Source: Gnetum montanum (lineage: Eukaryota; Streptophyta; Gnetopsida; Gnetales; Gnetaceae). Taken from it: 57,672 bases of DNA. The DNA is taken from contig MNCI01005332.1 in the NCBI GenBank assembly GCA_015680685.1, forward strand, positions 284,797 to 342,468. Reading direction: 5' to 3'. The position numbers and the translations under genes were made by a program. The notes beneath the pieces are model-generated. The model made no database searches. It saw nothing but the letters and a program-made list of their open reading frames with translations, and had not been told where the DNA came from. This document shows, one piece after another, positions 33,550 through 45,454 of this stretch (position 1 is its first letter; the number at the start of each line of letters is the position of its first letter).

Positions 33550-36290
33550 AATTGTTGGAACTCATGTGGTTCCTAGTGGTGGTGGCTCCTCCATGGGTCT
33601 CTTCCCCTTATCTTATGCTCTAGGTTTTGGAAATGGATGTCTCTGAAGAAGTGCCTAGAGCTTTTCTTCTTCAGTTCAGGGATCCTATCCTATTCATGTT
33701 GATGCTCCAATGTTTGATGGAGTTGGCACCTCCCATGAGCATGGTAGTTGTAGAAACATCTAATTCGCCTTGACATACTAAGTCAAAAATAGCCATCGTT
33801 CCTATTCATAGGGTCTAGCTTTGTCTTTGTAATGTTGATAGTCCATGAGCCATCAAGCCAAATCCACCACAACATCCTTCTGTCCTTGGTAGCTGGTTTT
33901 GACCACCTTTAATTCATAATTTTCCACTTCTAATTTCTGCAGCGTCTTCTTCTATTTAGAAAATTCTATTTCATACTTTGCATAGGTGGTTGCCACTTGC
34001 TTTTGCAATTCTATTCTCAAGTGTCCTACTGTCAACATGGCCAAGTTGGCATACCACAAGTTTTCCAACTCCATGTATTTTGTGAGATCTTGTATTTGTA
34101 GGTCTTGACTTTTTAGTTCTACTTGATGGACAAAGACATAGGTATCCAATATGGCCCACCAATTAGCATTTTGAGCACTAAGTGTGTTAATGTGGGCTTC
34201 GGCCATATGTATTTCTTTTTCAACCACATTTTTGTACATCCCCACCTAATCTTTGAAGTTCTCCTTAAACTTTTTATGTCACTTGGCCTCCTTCTACCAC
34301 GTGCTTATTTCAATTGTTGTCTTTTGACAAATCATGTGTACCTCCTCCATTGAGAGGGTTTTGTTTTCTTTGGCCAAGTGATTCATATCCTAGTTTACCC
34401 TTATTAATTGTTCTTCTAATTGCAAAAAAGTTTCTTCAAGAACATTCTTTTGTTTTTCTACTAAGGTCAACTAGAAATTTTCAATGGTGAGGCATTTATT
34501 TTCTTCCTATGAGGCCTTGAATGCTTTGGCATATACATATGTTTGAGCTTGTGCATTAAAATAATCCCAATCAACTTTCTCTTTTTCTTTAGCCACCTTT
34601 TTATTATCCTCTAACAATTTATTTAGCTACTCTATCTAGAAGGATTCTAGCTAGTCTACAGGGATGAATTGGAACGGAACCTGCTATGTGCTTGTAGGGT
34701 GACGAGCTTTTCTTAGAGTCTAACTCCTCCTTTACATGCTCAACCCTAACCTCTGCCATGAAAAAATTCCCTTTTGTGGAGATGAGGTATAACTAAGTTG
34801 TTGTGAAATCTTGAGGGATGTCAAATAGGGACGTCATCACTTATCCTATTTGCAGCAACCGATCTAGAACATCCTAATGCTCCATAAGAGTCATCGAGGG
34901 ATCGACCAATGTTTGAGCATTGTGTGCTCTTGTAAAATCTATCAGTGGCATAACAAGAACATTCTTTATGTGATCTGTAACCACTTCTACTGCTCCTGCT
35001 ACATCTTGGTGTTGCATGACCACTACCGTGGCACCTTCACCAATTTCTAATTACATCAAAAAGGATGTAGTGTTTCTAGAGATTTGTTGTGACCAGTGTG
35101 GTTCCCGTCCTTCTGTTTGGATAGATACCTCTCCTTGTGCATGATCAATTGAGACTGTGGATCATATGGCATCATTGATGACCCTGAAGAGATTGGCCTC
35201 ATCATAGCTTCCCCAACTGACCATTTCAACGATGGCCTTAAAATGGCTCATCAATGATTGATAATCTTGTGGTGAAGGTGGTGGCTGGTCCTATTGGTAT
35301 GTAAGTTGTGTGCTAGGCCCTGCTTTCTATTCCTACTTAGGCTCTAGTGTTTCACCAACACTTTTCCTTGGGGTTGGTGGCTTCAGTAATTTAGCGAATA
35401 AAGCATTTTGGGCCTTTCTAGGAATGTCATTAGTGTACCCCATAATTTCAGCATGTCAACATAACTTCTTGATGAGACAGAAAAAGGGCAATGCAAACTT
35501 CCCCATCTTACGTTCTTCAAACCACCTCAAAATTTTTGTAAGATATATATGGGGTAGGTTGGCATTAACCTTGTCCATCAAGATGGCACTTCTTCTAGCT
35601 GCATATGTTGAAATTCTATTTAAACCTTTTATTATGAAAATGTGATATGTGCCAATTTTGAAGTAGATTCTCTCTTCAAGTGTAATTTTTCCATATACTT
35701 TGTCTTCCTTGCCATGTGTTCTTTTCAATCAAATCTTTTACACATCGGCATCAGAACGAGTAGACTAGTGAGCAACTTTTGGCCCTGTATTTGGGATATT
35801 TAGGACTTCCAAAATGGCTTTGGCAAAGAAATATATAGAAATACCACCAATATCAACAGTGGTACCTTCTTCTATGTTGTGCTAGAATTGGTACGTCTCT
35901 CCCAAGTACCAATCACCACTTTCAGAGAGAATAGGCCATAATGGGAATCCCTTAAGTTGGTCCTTGACTGCTTCAGGAGCAAACTTAGTGAAAGGTGCAC
36001 AGTTAAGTTCCACAACCATAGCTGTTGATGTGGACCTTTCAAAAATCACCTGAACACGTTCAGGAGACAACGTGAGATGTTGTCCCTATTCAGGTGCTCC
36101 ACCATCTCCACCTTCAGCATGTTCCGATTGCACAGTAACAAGGGGTTCCTGATGGACACTACATAATTATGCCTCTTGTTCTATACATTCCTCAAGAGAC
36201 TCCTAGACTCTATCTTTACTTGGCCATTTTGATGCACCCTGAGAGGGTCCTCCTTACTGTCCTCTTTTAGGGGCCATCTACAATCACATG
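33550..36290 (-). pseudogene. Accessory reading region of element A (function unknown)
   Basis: About 900 codons can be followed on the minus strand with scattered stops and frame changes. The clearest blocks are 35882-36070 (MVVELNCAPFTKF, GFPLWPILSESGDWYLG), 35456-35728 (LEERIYFKIGTYHIFIIKGL, RISTYAARRSAILMD, LPHIYLTKILRWFEE, KFALPFFCLIKKLC) and 33952-34245, whose heptad-like, charged sequence suggests a coiled coil. The layout of a structured alpha-helical N-terminal domain followed by a long low-complexity tail recalls the uncharacterised plant retrotransposon proteins sometimes called putative plant transposon protein, but this is resemblance only. It lies where an env-like or extra ORF sits in Athila/Tat-type elements, yet no membrane segment is evident. 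Confidence 0.45.
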
Positions 36291-38280
36291 GAACCATCTA
36301 TTAGTAAGGCGATTTACAAAATTTGATTTATACCTTACTTCTTGCCTTAATAAATTCATTTCTTATCTAGTGTGATTCAGATTTAGAAACTTTTAAAAAA
36401 TTTTCCCATAAAATTTTTGATATTGGGCCTAATTTTGATTAGGTGACTCCAAAAAATAATTTTCATGATCTGGGTGAAGAGATAAAATTAATTTGACAAA
36501 CATTTTTTAACATTTTTAAGGTCATTTACCCTTTATGATATCCTTTGGGCAATGATGAATTCAAAAAAAACTATGTGCAACTTGGAGTATACCCTCCCCC
36601 CACAGCTAAGTCAAACACTCCAAGTTTAGACAAGTTCGATTAGAACAAGAATCAGAGCATTAATGAGCAAGATATGGAAGTTGGAATGGTAGGTGCTTAG
36701 AGCATCAGAATTCGCAAAATAAAATTTCAACAACTCCCCTTGCATAAACAGTGAAAAATGATGTTGACTTTCATGGTGGGGTCCCTATATAGAGTTTTTA
36801 TAGACACAATATCACATACATGATAGTACGGACTTGATATCGCGTCAGACCCGAAATCAAGTACCCAATATTGTGTCCTTTTGAAAATAGGGTCTTTGGA
36901 AAAATTGATGAATTTTCAAATTTCCAAGGTCAATAATGAAGGATTTAAGGTTAATTTAAAGGGTCTAGGGTCAATAATGAATTTTCTTGATTTTTTCTTT
37001 CCTCTCTTTTTTTTCTTCTTTTTCAAGTCACTTTGGCACTTTTTCCTTTTCAACNATCATGAATAGGATGAGGAAACAGGACATGTTATGGTGCATAAGA
37101 ACCTTGGAATTTAAAATGATGATAAAAGGAAAGATTATTACAGCAATTCAATACTTGGAGGGCATAAAATGATGTGCAAAGAGTGCAAATTACAAAAGTT
37201 ATGCAAGTGGTTCCTCCCCAAAGCAAGTTTCTACCTATCATGCCCTTACATAACCACACCTAAAAATGTCTATAGGCACTAAAAGAGTTAAATGTAATTC
37301 GCACTAGTGCAACAAAACACACACATGTAAATACCACTATGATGAGGCATGAGTTTGATGCTACATAAGACACAAGTCAAAAATACATGAACAACGAGAT
37401 TAGGAAAATTATAGAAGGGATTACAGAGGTCGGGACATGAGGTAACTAACCCAGGGCACAATGAATCCTGAATGTAGGGCGTGATTAATGTGTCATTTGC
37501 TTGTCACCCAAAAATTAAGACCAAGTCCATTCCTCTGATCAGTGACATCACATTGTTTCATCCAATGATGGGCACCCATATGAGCACCATGGTAGTAAGG
37601 CATACGATCACTTGGCATTTTGTCCAAGGGAGGAGTGATTTGGAATTTCTCTGCAGCATATTTTTTTTCTTGATTTTTTCTTTCCTCTCTCTTTTTTCTT
37701 CTTTTTCAAGTCACTTTGGCACTTTTTCCTTTTCAACAGTGAACTAGAGAAGTCGCCAACCTTCAGGCATGGGTGCATGTCTTTCCATTTTTCATTATTG
37801 AGCATCTTTATTACTCTTACTTCCATTTTTCATTAGATCTACAAGGATCTTAGTACAACTAGGCTGCATGATAACACCTACAGCTATCACCAAAGAGAAT
37901 CCACAAGTTCCCTTGATGTAACACCCTGGTCATTCCCTCTTAGTCCATCATTTTTTGCTCTAGGCCTAATGAGCACAAAATTACTTTTAAGTTTTCATGA
38001 TGATAAGAATATCATCATGCCCATAGTAGAACCTCTTATTAATAGAATGGTTGGGTGGATGTTGTGGGCTCACTATCCAAATAATCAGTCACCTAAGACT
38101 TGATAGCATAAAACAACACCTCAACCAATGAGTCACATGAGTTTTTTATTCATAGATGAGATTACCCATAAAAAGATAAAGAGATAAAATAGTAAATGAA
38201 AAGATAAAATAAGAAATTGAAAGATAAAAAACTAGAAAACAAAAAATTGTAAAATTAAAGAAAAGGAAAAACATTTATTA
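36291..38280 (-). other. Element A internal non-coding region
   Basis: No pol motif is visible on either strand. It contains the N at 37055 and a T/C-rich 66-bp sequence present at 36989-37054 and again at 37672-37736. The stretch 37195-37290 resembles 47320-47420 of element B, so it is an old shared part of the family. Confidence 0.5.
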
Positions 38281-38689
38281 ATTATTCTTGTTAGAATGGA
38301 GGATATCCCCCATAACTAAACTTTTGATCATGACGAGAATTAATAAATGGAAGGTTTGGATCCAAGCATTTTGGGAACATTGGAGTCTGGTCATATCCAA
38401 ACCACTAGGTGTCCTTTGATGTGGTGCTTGGAATATACCCAAATTAGGGTCCACACACTTGATTAAAGTAGACATAGTGGGTGAATAATAAGATGTGGTT
38501 AATTGATAAGGAGTTGACCCACTATGGCACTCATGACCATAAGATGGTATGTAAGGATCAATATATCTTCCTATGTGGTTATATTTATTGAGCTGCATGG
38601 TAGTTGGAGTATTGATTGGTGGCCTTGATAAGGTAATAAGATGCATTATGTTTGAGGAGGTAGATGCATCACAACATTGAACTTCCACT

Positions 38690-40320
38690 AGGTTGGAGGA
38701 TGCAATGGTTTCAGAATCATGTTGTCTCTTTCTTTGGTCATGCCTAAAGAAAGGACGCTTTTGACATTATGGAGGACCTCCACCACTATTGACAATAGTA
38801 GCACATGTAATGTTCATGGGTTGGTGTTGTGGTGCAAGACCTCCTAGCACAACTGGTGGCGATGTAGAAGGAGATGAAGGGTGAGCATATTGTGGAAAAG
38901 GATAAGTGCAAGGAACATTAGGTGGTGATCTTGTGGGAGAGGACATGGGTTGATAGTCTATGGGAGAATGATAACAATGTGATGAGATAGGGGATTTTAA
39001 CATAGTTGGGGAAATAGGATGTTGAACATGATAAGTGCTTAGGTTCAAATGGTATGAAGGGTGTGAACAATTTGAGGGTGGCCTCCCCCATGACTAGGAT
39101 TTTTTCCACTGTGATCAAACATGATATTTCTGTACAAAATCTAGATGTAACATTCCATTCCAATGCTCATGTAAATGTGAAAAGATTGGGCATTGGCCTT
39201 TGGGATGATCGTATAAGCAAATGTTACATTGATACATATGATTAGCAGTTGAGTTCTTATCCTTATTCTCTTTAACCTTTTTTTCTAATTGTTCAATGAT
39301 GTTCTATCCTGTTTCTTGGTTCATCATGGTCCTACCTCTAATAATGCTGGCATATTCTCCACATATTTCATGTACCCATTCCATCATCTTATTGATCTTT
39401 GTCTCAATTTCATCTAGTGATTGTAGTATTGGCAAAGATGACTCCACCTTCTTGAGGTAAGTTGATTTCTCCTCTTCATGATCATGGACCCTTACTATTT
39501 TGATATTTTGATCCTATTGAGAACTTTCAACATTCTCCCATTTAGCTATTTCTCCCTCTTCTTTTGCTACCTGCTTAATAAGCTCTTGGAATTGATGGGT
39601 TTGTAGTTCATATAGTTGACCTAGGCCATACATCCCTAGGGTCTCCCTTGTTTCATTACGGAGACCATCCATGATGTGGTACATTAGCCTTTCCTCAGAG
39701 AACCCATGGCCTGGGCATTTGTTTAACAAAGAGTAATATCTTTCTAAGGCCATATTCAAGGGTTCATGTTGTGCTTGTTTCCAATCTCAAATTTGGTTTC
39801 TCAAGGCTAATGCTCTTGCATAGGTTTGGTATCTTTTAGCGAAGAGTTCTACCATTGTCAGCCAACGTCGAATTGATTTTGGTTTTAAGGACCTAGACCA
39901 ACGAGTGTCATAGGGAAGAGCTTAAGTTTTTAGTACCCATTATTAATATTGTTCCATACATAGGCATCATATAAGGCTTGTAAATGATGTTGTGGATATA
40001 AATCATAGCCTCTTGAAAACATAGGAAAGTTGTTTAAATCAAGCCTGGGTAGATGAATTTCCTTATGATGCTTGCAGGATATTCAAAAAACCTCTTGTAT
40101 ATGCATTAGGCTCTTAGTGGCTAGTAGGGGTTCATCATCACTAGGTAGGTTATGAGTTTGTGAGTTCAGATGATGTTGTCTTTAGTTATGTACATAGGAG
40201 ACCCTTGCATAAGATTGAGTACTCCAAAGTTTATCTTCATCATCATATAATTTGTTGGTTCTTCAATGAATTACCTTATTAGTTGTTGCATTATCATAGT
40301 CTTGTGAGAGAGACATTATT
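38690..40320 (-). pseudogene. Element A gag
   Basis: The minus-strand reading begins near 40318 (MSLSQDYDN) and includes LPRLDLNNFPMF and HHLQALYDAY (about 39965-40060), then the open block 39514-39759 with MNMALERYYSLLNKCPGHGF and YGLGQLYELQTHQFQELIKQ. The same DPQxHLQAFxDA-type block occurs in elements B, C and D, so it marks a shared Gag. Further on, CNICLYDHPKGQCP (about 39190-39240) is a CxxC-x3-H-x4-C cluster, one residue shorter than a standard zinc knuckle, followed by a Pro-rich tail. Stops and frame changes are frequent. No protease active site was found after it. Confidence 0.65.
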
Positions 40321-40430
40321 GTGAATTTGTGTGTGACTTATTTGCAATTACTTTCTTTCTAAAAGGTATATCATCAAGGCTTTGTTACAGTGATCTTGGA
40401 TGATGTAACTAATCTAAATAACTAGCACTA

Positions 40431-40449
40431 TCCCTGGCAACAATGCCAA
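40431..40449 (-). other. Element A primer binding site, tRNA-Asp type
   Basis: On the minus strand TTGGCATTGTTGCCAGGGA follows the LTR end directly and resembles the TGGCGCCGTTGCCGGGGA site of Athila/Tat-type elements. Confidence 0.7.
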
Positions 40450-41310
40450 TGATGAGTGGCAAGGTACCCCTACACTCAACCATATGAATACGAGTGTTCA
40501 CACACGATCTGGTCAAACTCGGTAAACGAACTAGTTATGGTATCTGTATAGTTACACGTTGATCGTAGTTTGCTATCTTCCCACCTAGACTACTATTCGC
40601 TTATCATGTATGGTTTAGTTCAGAGTGAGGTGTATGATATGATTTCTAACACTAGGCTACCCTTAGAGACAATGGAAAATAATCTTGATTAAACTAATAA
40701 GCAATAGCAAATGAAGTCTAAGCTAACCTAGGTGTGATGAGCATTCATCCTTAATCATCCATACGCATTTTGGACCTCATGTACTACTTCTGGGATTACC
40801 AAGCGCACATTACTTGAGCACTTCTAAATACGCTACGGGGTTACCAAGTAGTTACACTTCAATGTTTGTGGTTAAGTCATACTCATTTTGCATTTAACAA
40901 CAGGAATAGTAAATGATGGTAAAGAAATATGAACTAAGAAAAAAATAAATAACAATGATAATTAAATAATTAAAAACTAAGTTAATGCTGCAATGATGGA
41001 GTAATCTCAATCTTTATTGTCGATCATGTTCGTGTCCAAGTATGTCACACTCGAATAAAGATTTTGTACAATTACAATCAACACATTGTGGGCAAGCACT
41101 AGGGAAAGAAATGAAATAAATTGAAAACTAACAAAAAAGATCCTACACTTACACTTACTTACTCCTCCTTTTCTTGTGTGCCTAAATGCGTATTTATAGG
41201 CTTACACAGGAATCATGATATTGTGTATTCAATATCGTTATCTAGGCTACAATATTGTGTACCCGATATCAAGGATCTAATATCGAGGCCTGACAAAACA
41301 TGATTCATCA
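40450..41310 (-). repeat. Element A 5' LTR
   Basis: It matches 32515-33374 and ends at 41310, followed by the AGATG duplication. Differences between the two LTRs are many, so the insertion is not recent. Confidence 0.8.
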
Positions 41311-41699
41311 AGATGTATACCAATTCAGCCTACAACTAGATCATGTAATAAAAGATCATGGAGAATCATAATCTTGTGAGTTGGTGGGATCCATCTTGAA
41401 CATGATGCACATTCATGGTTCTCTTATTGCTATGTGATCTAGAATCATTAGTCCAATAAAATAACTAAAAGTGTATCTTCTAGCTACAACCAAATCATCA
41501 TAGGGAATCATTCTTGTTCCAACAACATGTATGATACCCATGAGGAATGACCCATAAGAGAATCCAAAAATCAAAATGAAAGTTGCAATATACAACATGC
41601 TTACAAGATTTCTAGCTAGTGAAAAATAACATCCACTATGTTCATCTTAGACATTGAACTAACATGAGTACTAATATCCCAAAATTCTAGAAGAATTCT

Positions 41700-43092
41700 A
41701 AGATTTGAATGCAAATGTCTTGGGCCAATAAGAAGTCTTTTCATGGGAATTCTTATACCAATTCCAACCAAATTTGAACAAGTTAGGGTATGAAGGGATT
41801 TACAAGCAAAAATATTCTTTTGGAAGTTCTTCTTTTAAGTAATACAAGTTAGCCTATTGCAAGAATCACAACATGGATGGTTGTATGATCTTTTATAAAG
41901 AATCCAAATTCAAATTGGTACGAATGTTCGAATGGAGATTAAAAGATATGATTTTCAAAATCCCATAACATCAAATCATGGAAAAGAAAAATGATCAAGA
42001 TTCTAGAGAAGCTAGATAGCCTTAGCATTGATATTAAAAATCTAGTTATCAGGAAAATGTGAATGTTTGATTAACACATATTTATTTGCTAAAGTAACAT
42101 GTTCAGATGTTAGATATTTTCAATTGACCTCCTTAATTAACCAAATATAGGAAAGTTTAAAGAATAAGTCATTTCTAACCCATACCAATCTTAACCCAGT
42201 ACTATTCATCCTCTATGGAGACTTCAATGGAAAAGTTAGAAGTTATGTTTATTAATTATTAAAAATATGGACATGTAAAAGAATCCTTGGAAATGGAAAC
42301 TAATTTGAAGAAGATTTTCTCATCAATTTAATCTACAATTCCATTAGCTAATATACATTCCACCTACCTTGAATATTTAATAGACAAGTTAAATCTGAGA
42401 GTTCAAGAACATATGACATTAATGAACAGAATTTATCAAGAACCACAATTTGACAATTATGCAACTATGACTATTGAAGACAAACCAACATCATTCTTCA
42501 TCGAGATCCTAGTCTACATCTAGTATGATCATTGATTCTTCCAAGTTACAAGTTGCTAAAGTTAATTCCTAATGAAGAAATTATGAAGCAAAATCAAGCC
42601 CTATCATCCTAAACAAGGTCATATGATTATATATTCTTTATGGTTGAACTACAATGACTTTCATTAATCCCTAAGGTTGATCACGATTAAGGAGTCTCTT
42701 AACCTTAACTTTTTCCTCATCTTCTTATTCTCTTCACTATTTAATTTATATTTTAATTAGCTAAGTAAAATATCTAGGGAAATACAAGTTGGAAATAAGG
42801 ACTTGCTCTGCTTTCACTTGGGTAACCAGATATGAGTTGTACTTTGTGAGACCCTAGTTAAGACTAGTGATAGGTGGTTGATAAGTATTGATAAAATAAA
42901 ATTTAATTCCCATATATTCTTCTAACTTATATTATGTTTGCAAAATAAGCAAGATAACATTTAGATATTCAACCTTAAATTAAAAGGACAAATCAAATAT
43001 TGAAGTATTGGATCATAGAAGGAGTATTGGAGGTTGAGAAAGATCACTAACGTGAACTTGTTCAAGGCTAAACGAAACCTAAGGGGGATAGA
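41700..43092 (+). pseudogene. Decayed LTR-element internal region (copy 2)
   Basis: Duplicate of 28400-29770, with the same gag-like remnant and a purine tract at 43081-43091. More stops are present in the gag-like part than in copy 1. Confidence 0.4.
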
Positions 43093-43549
43093 TTATCACA
43101 TCCCCATTTCTAAATGGTGTCTCTTTATAACATGTGTTGTATTATTGTAATAAGATATAAAAAGGATAGGTTGTAATTAAGACCTAAAAGGACACATAGG
43201 GATAATAGGCGTGTCTCTTGAGGTGATCTTTGGGGGTTTGATCTAAGGTATTTAAGCCTAGGCATTAGAGGTCATATTAGCATGAGGTTGCAGAGCTAAG
43301 AAAGGTGAGTAAAAGGTGCTAGGTGAAGTAGGACAAGAAGGTGATTGGCCATCCCTTCTCATCATTTGTAAGCCTAACTATAGTGATAGTGCTAGATTGC
43401 CTCAGATGGATAGATGTTGAAGGAAGATAACCCCAAGAAACCCTTAGATTATGGTCCATATACATTATTCCATATTATTTTCTTTATTCATAATGTCAAA
43501 TGAAATCATATTTGACATTTTCCATGACATTTGGAAATGGGATATTACA
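43093..43549 (+). mobile_element. Short 3' LTR (third family), copy 2
   Basis: Duplicate of 29771-30251 with the same ends (TTATCACATCCCC and GGGATATTACA); slightly shorter. Confidence 0.5.
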
Positions 43550-43604
43550 ATAGATATTTTATGTATCTCTCACTATTGCAAGACAGTCTCCATTTGTATG
43601 ATAT

Positions 43605-44189
43605 TGATGAATTGTAAATTGGTTGTGTTAATTAGGCCCCATCGACTAGGCCCCATTGATTAATTGTTTATTTATGCATTTAATGTTTTATGCAATTTCA
43701 TTTAATGCTTTAAGTAATTAAGCTAAATTAAGCTAGATTAAATAGCAATTAATTAATGACATAAGTACAACCACTTTGAGCATACGCTTGGTAATCCCAG
43801 TAACGCTTAACGTTTGGTAACCTAGTAGCATTAAACATGTTTAGGATGTGTATGGCAAGTGAAAACAAATGCTTATGTTAGGATTAGTTAGATGTAGTTG
43901 ATTAGATTAAATTAGCAATTTAATTATTTTATTTTATTCATTATTCTTTATCCTTAAGGAACTTAAAACATAAATCATAAAAAATGATACAAATCATATG
44001 CCTTAGTTGCACTTAACCATACCTTTGCATTTCACAAGTGTAATTGGGAAGACAATGATTGCAATGGTTAGTTTCACTTCTTAAAGACCTGTGTGCTTAG
44101 AAGGCTATAAGTCCATGAAATTTGATAGAATTACTCATGACCGCTTAGAGATTCGTATGGTTGGGCATAGGCTTACATGCCACTCATCA
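43605..44189 (+). mobile_element. Solo LTR of the TGATGA...TCATCA family, copy 2
   Basis: It starts TGATGAATTG, ends ACTCATCA and is flanked by perfect GATAT duplications (43600-43604 and 44190-44194). Since copy 1 has the same insertion, it predates the tandem duplication. Confidence 0.8.
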
Positions 44190-44344
44190 GATATGTATTA
44201 TCATCTCTCTTACATTTCTTGAAAGCAATGATATAAACAAATGTTCTTGGAAATCCACTCAATATCATCCTTAAAGATTATGATCGAATTGCATTCCATT
44301 CTATATGATAAATCCTATTGGTCAAAACCTACAAGACCCTTATT

Positions 44345-44536
44345 AGCTAGGCTAGTGGTAAGACTATTGATTTGAAACCTCTAAGTTATGGGTTTCATTC
44401 TAGTAGGCAATGAAGGGTTATAAAGTTTAAATTTCACTCCAAGTTATGGATGCTATTCTAGTAGGCAATGCATAGCTAAAAATTTCTATTTTGACTATAT
44501 GTCATAGGGGTAAATATTGTTCTAAAAAAAAAAAAA
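44345..44536 (+). repeat. SINE-like element 1, copy 2
   Basis: A-box-like TAGGCTAGTGG near 44350, a weak B box GGTTTCATTCT near 44392, and a terminal run of 13 A around 44523-44535. Confidence 0.5.
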
Positions 44537-44724
44537 GTTTTAAGTGTGTGTGCACATATAGAAAAGGAAATGTTTTGGGTTATAATACCCCTTAAAACCT
44601 CACCTTATATTATTCAAATAGAAATGTTTCAAATCTTTCAAATATTGTTTGTTTCACCATTTTGCAAACTTGCTTACAATAACAATAAAGAATGGTCCCT
44701 TAAATACTTCATTTACTATGAGTC

Positions 44725-44860
44725 AAGAGTGTAAGTTAGCTGGTTGGCTTACTTTGCATCCTAAATGTATTGGTTCGAATCCTAGTACCAAGATCATGAA
44801 TACTAACTTTAAAGCATGTTCCAAGCATATATATTGCAATCAATTGTGTATTCTTTTGTA
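44725..44860 (+). repeat. SINE-like element 2, copy 2
   Basis: A-box-like TAGCTGGTTGG at 44737-44747 and a perfect B box GGTTCGAATCC at 44772-44782. Confidence 0.55.
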
Positions 44861-45454
44861 CAAAAAATCTGTTTGTTAAAATCTTAAACCGTTCTCAACA
44901 TCTATGCCCACCATAACTTAGCATTAAAAAATTACAGCAATTGATTTGTTCACATGCTTAGCACCCAAAAGTGTTGGGTTGAAAGCTCACTCTCACCATT
45001 CCCCTTTGCCATAACATTAAGAATTACTGTAAGAATAAGAACGAACCAAGACTAACGCCTATAATATTTAATAATAGCGTAAAAAGTACAACAGATAGCA
45101 ACGATATTATTTTTTTTTTGTTAATTTAGGGTTTCTTCTCTCTAATACTTTGCTTATGTACGAATTTCTATTTTTAATATTTTTGATTTATAATTTTAAT
45201 ATATATCTTTTGACGTCAGCCACCCGATATTACATTTAATGGAAGCTAAAAACTGGTATCTTTATTACATTTCATAACGTAAATGACATAAACAAGTTTG
45301 TGATTCTTAGTCAGGCTCAGCCTCTCAGCACTTGAAAGATCTGCTGGTGGACACTGTAGTGTCACGGCATTGTCTTCGCTCTTTGCAGTGATGAACACAA
45401 CATCCATTCCTATGGATTGGTGGGAACCTAAATGGCAATGCATAAACCGTACAC

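Larger units (their letters stand above)
32515..41310 (-). mobile_element. Element A: complete-ended, pol-less LTR retrotransposon (8.8 kb)
   Basis: Two LTRs of 860-861 bp (32515-33374, 40450-41310) run in the same direction and have TGATGA/TCATCA ends. A 5-bp duplication AGATG flanks the element. The tRNA-Asp-like primer site at 40431-40449 and the purine tract at 33375-33385 fix the minus orientation. The 7.1-kb interior has gag next to the 5' LTR and a long accessory reading region near the 3' LTR. I find no RT, RNase H or integrase signature, so it would depend on relatives for mobility. Confidence 0.8.

Noticed and set aside
44725-44800. tRNA gene with perfect B box
   Set aside because: No seven-base acceptor stem or proper anticodon arm can be formed; SINE head is more likely.
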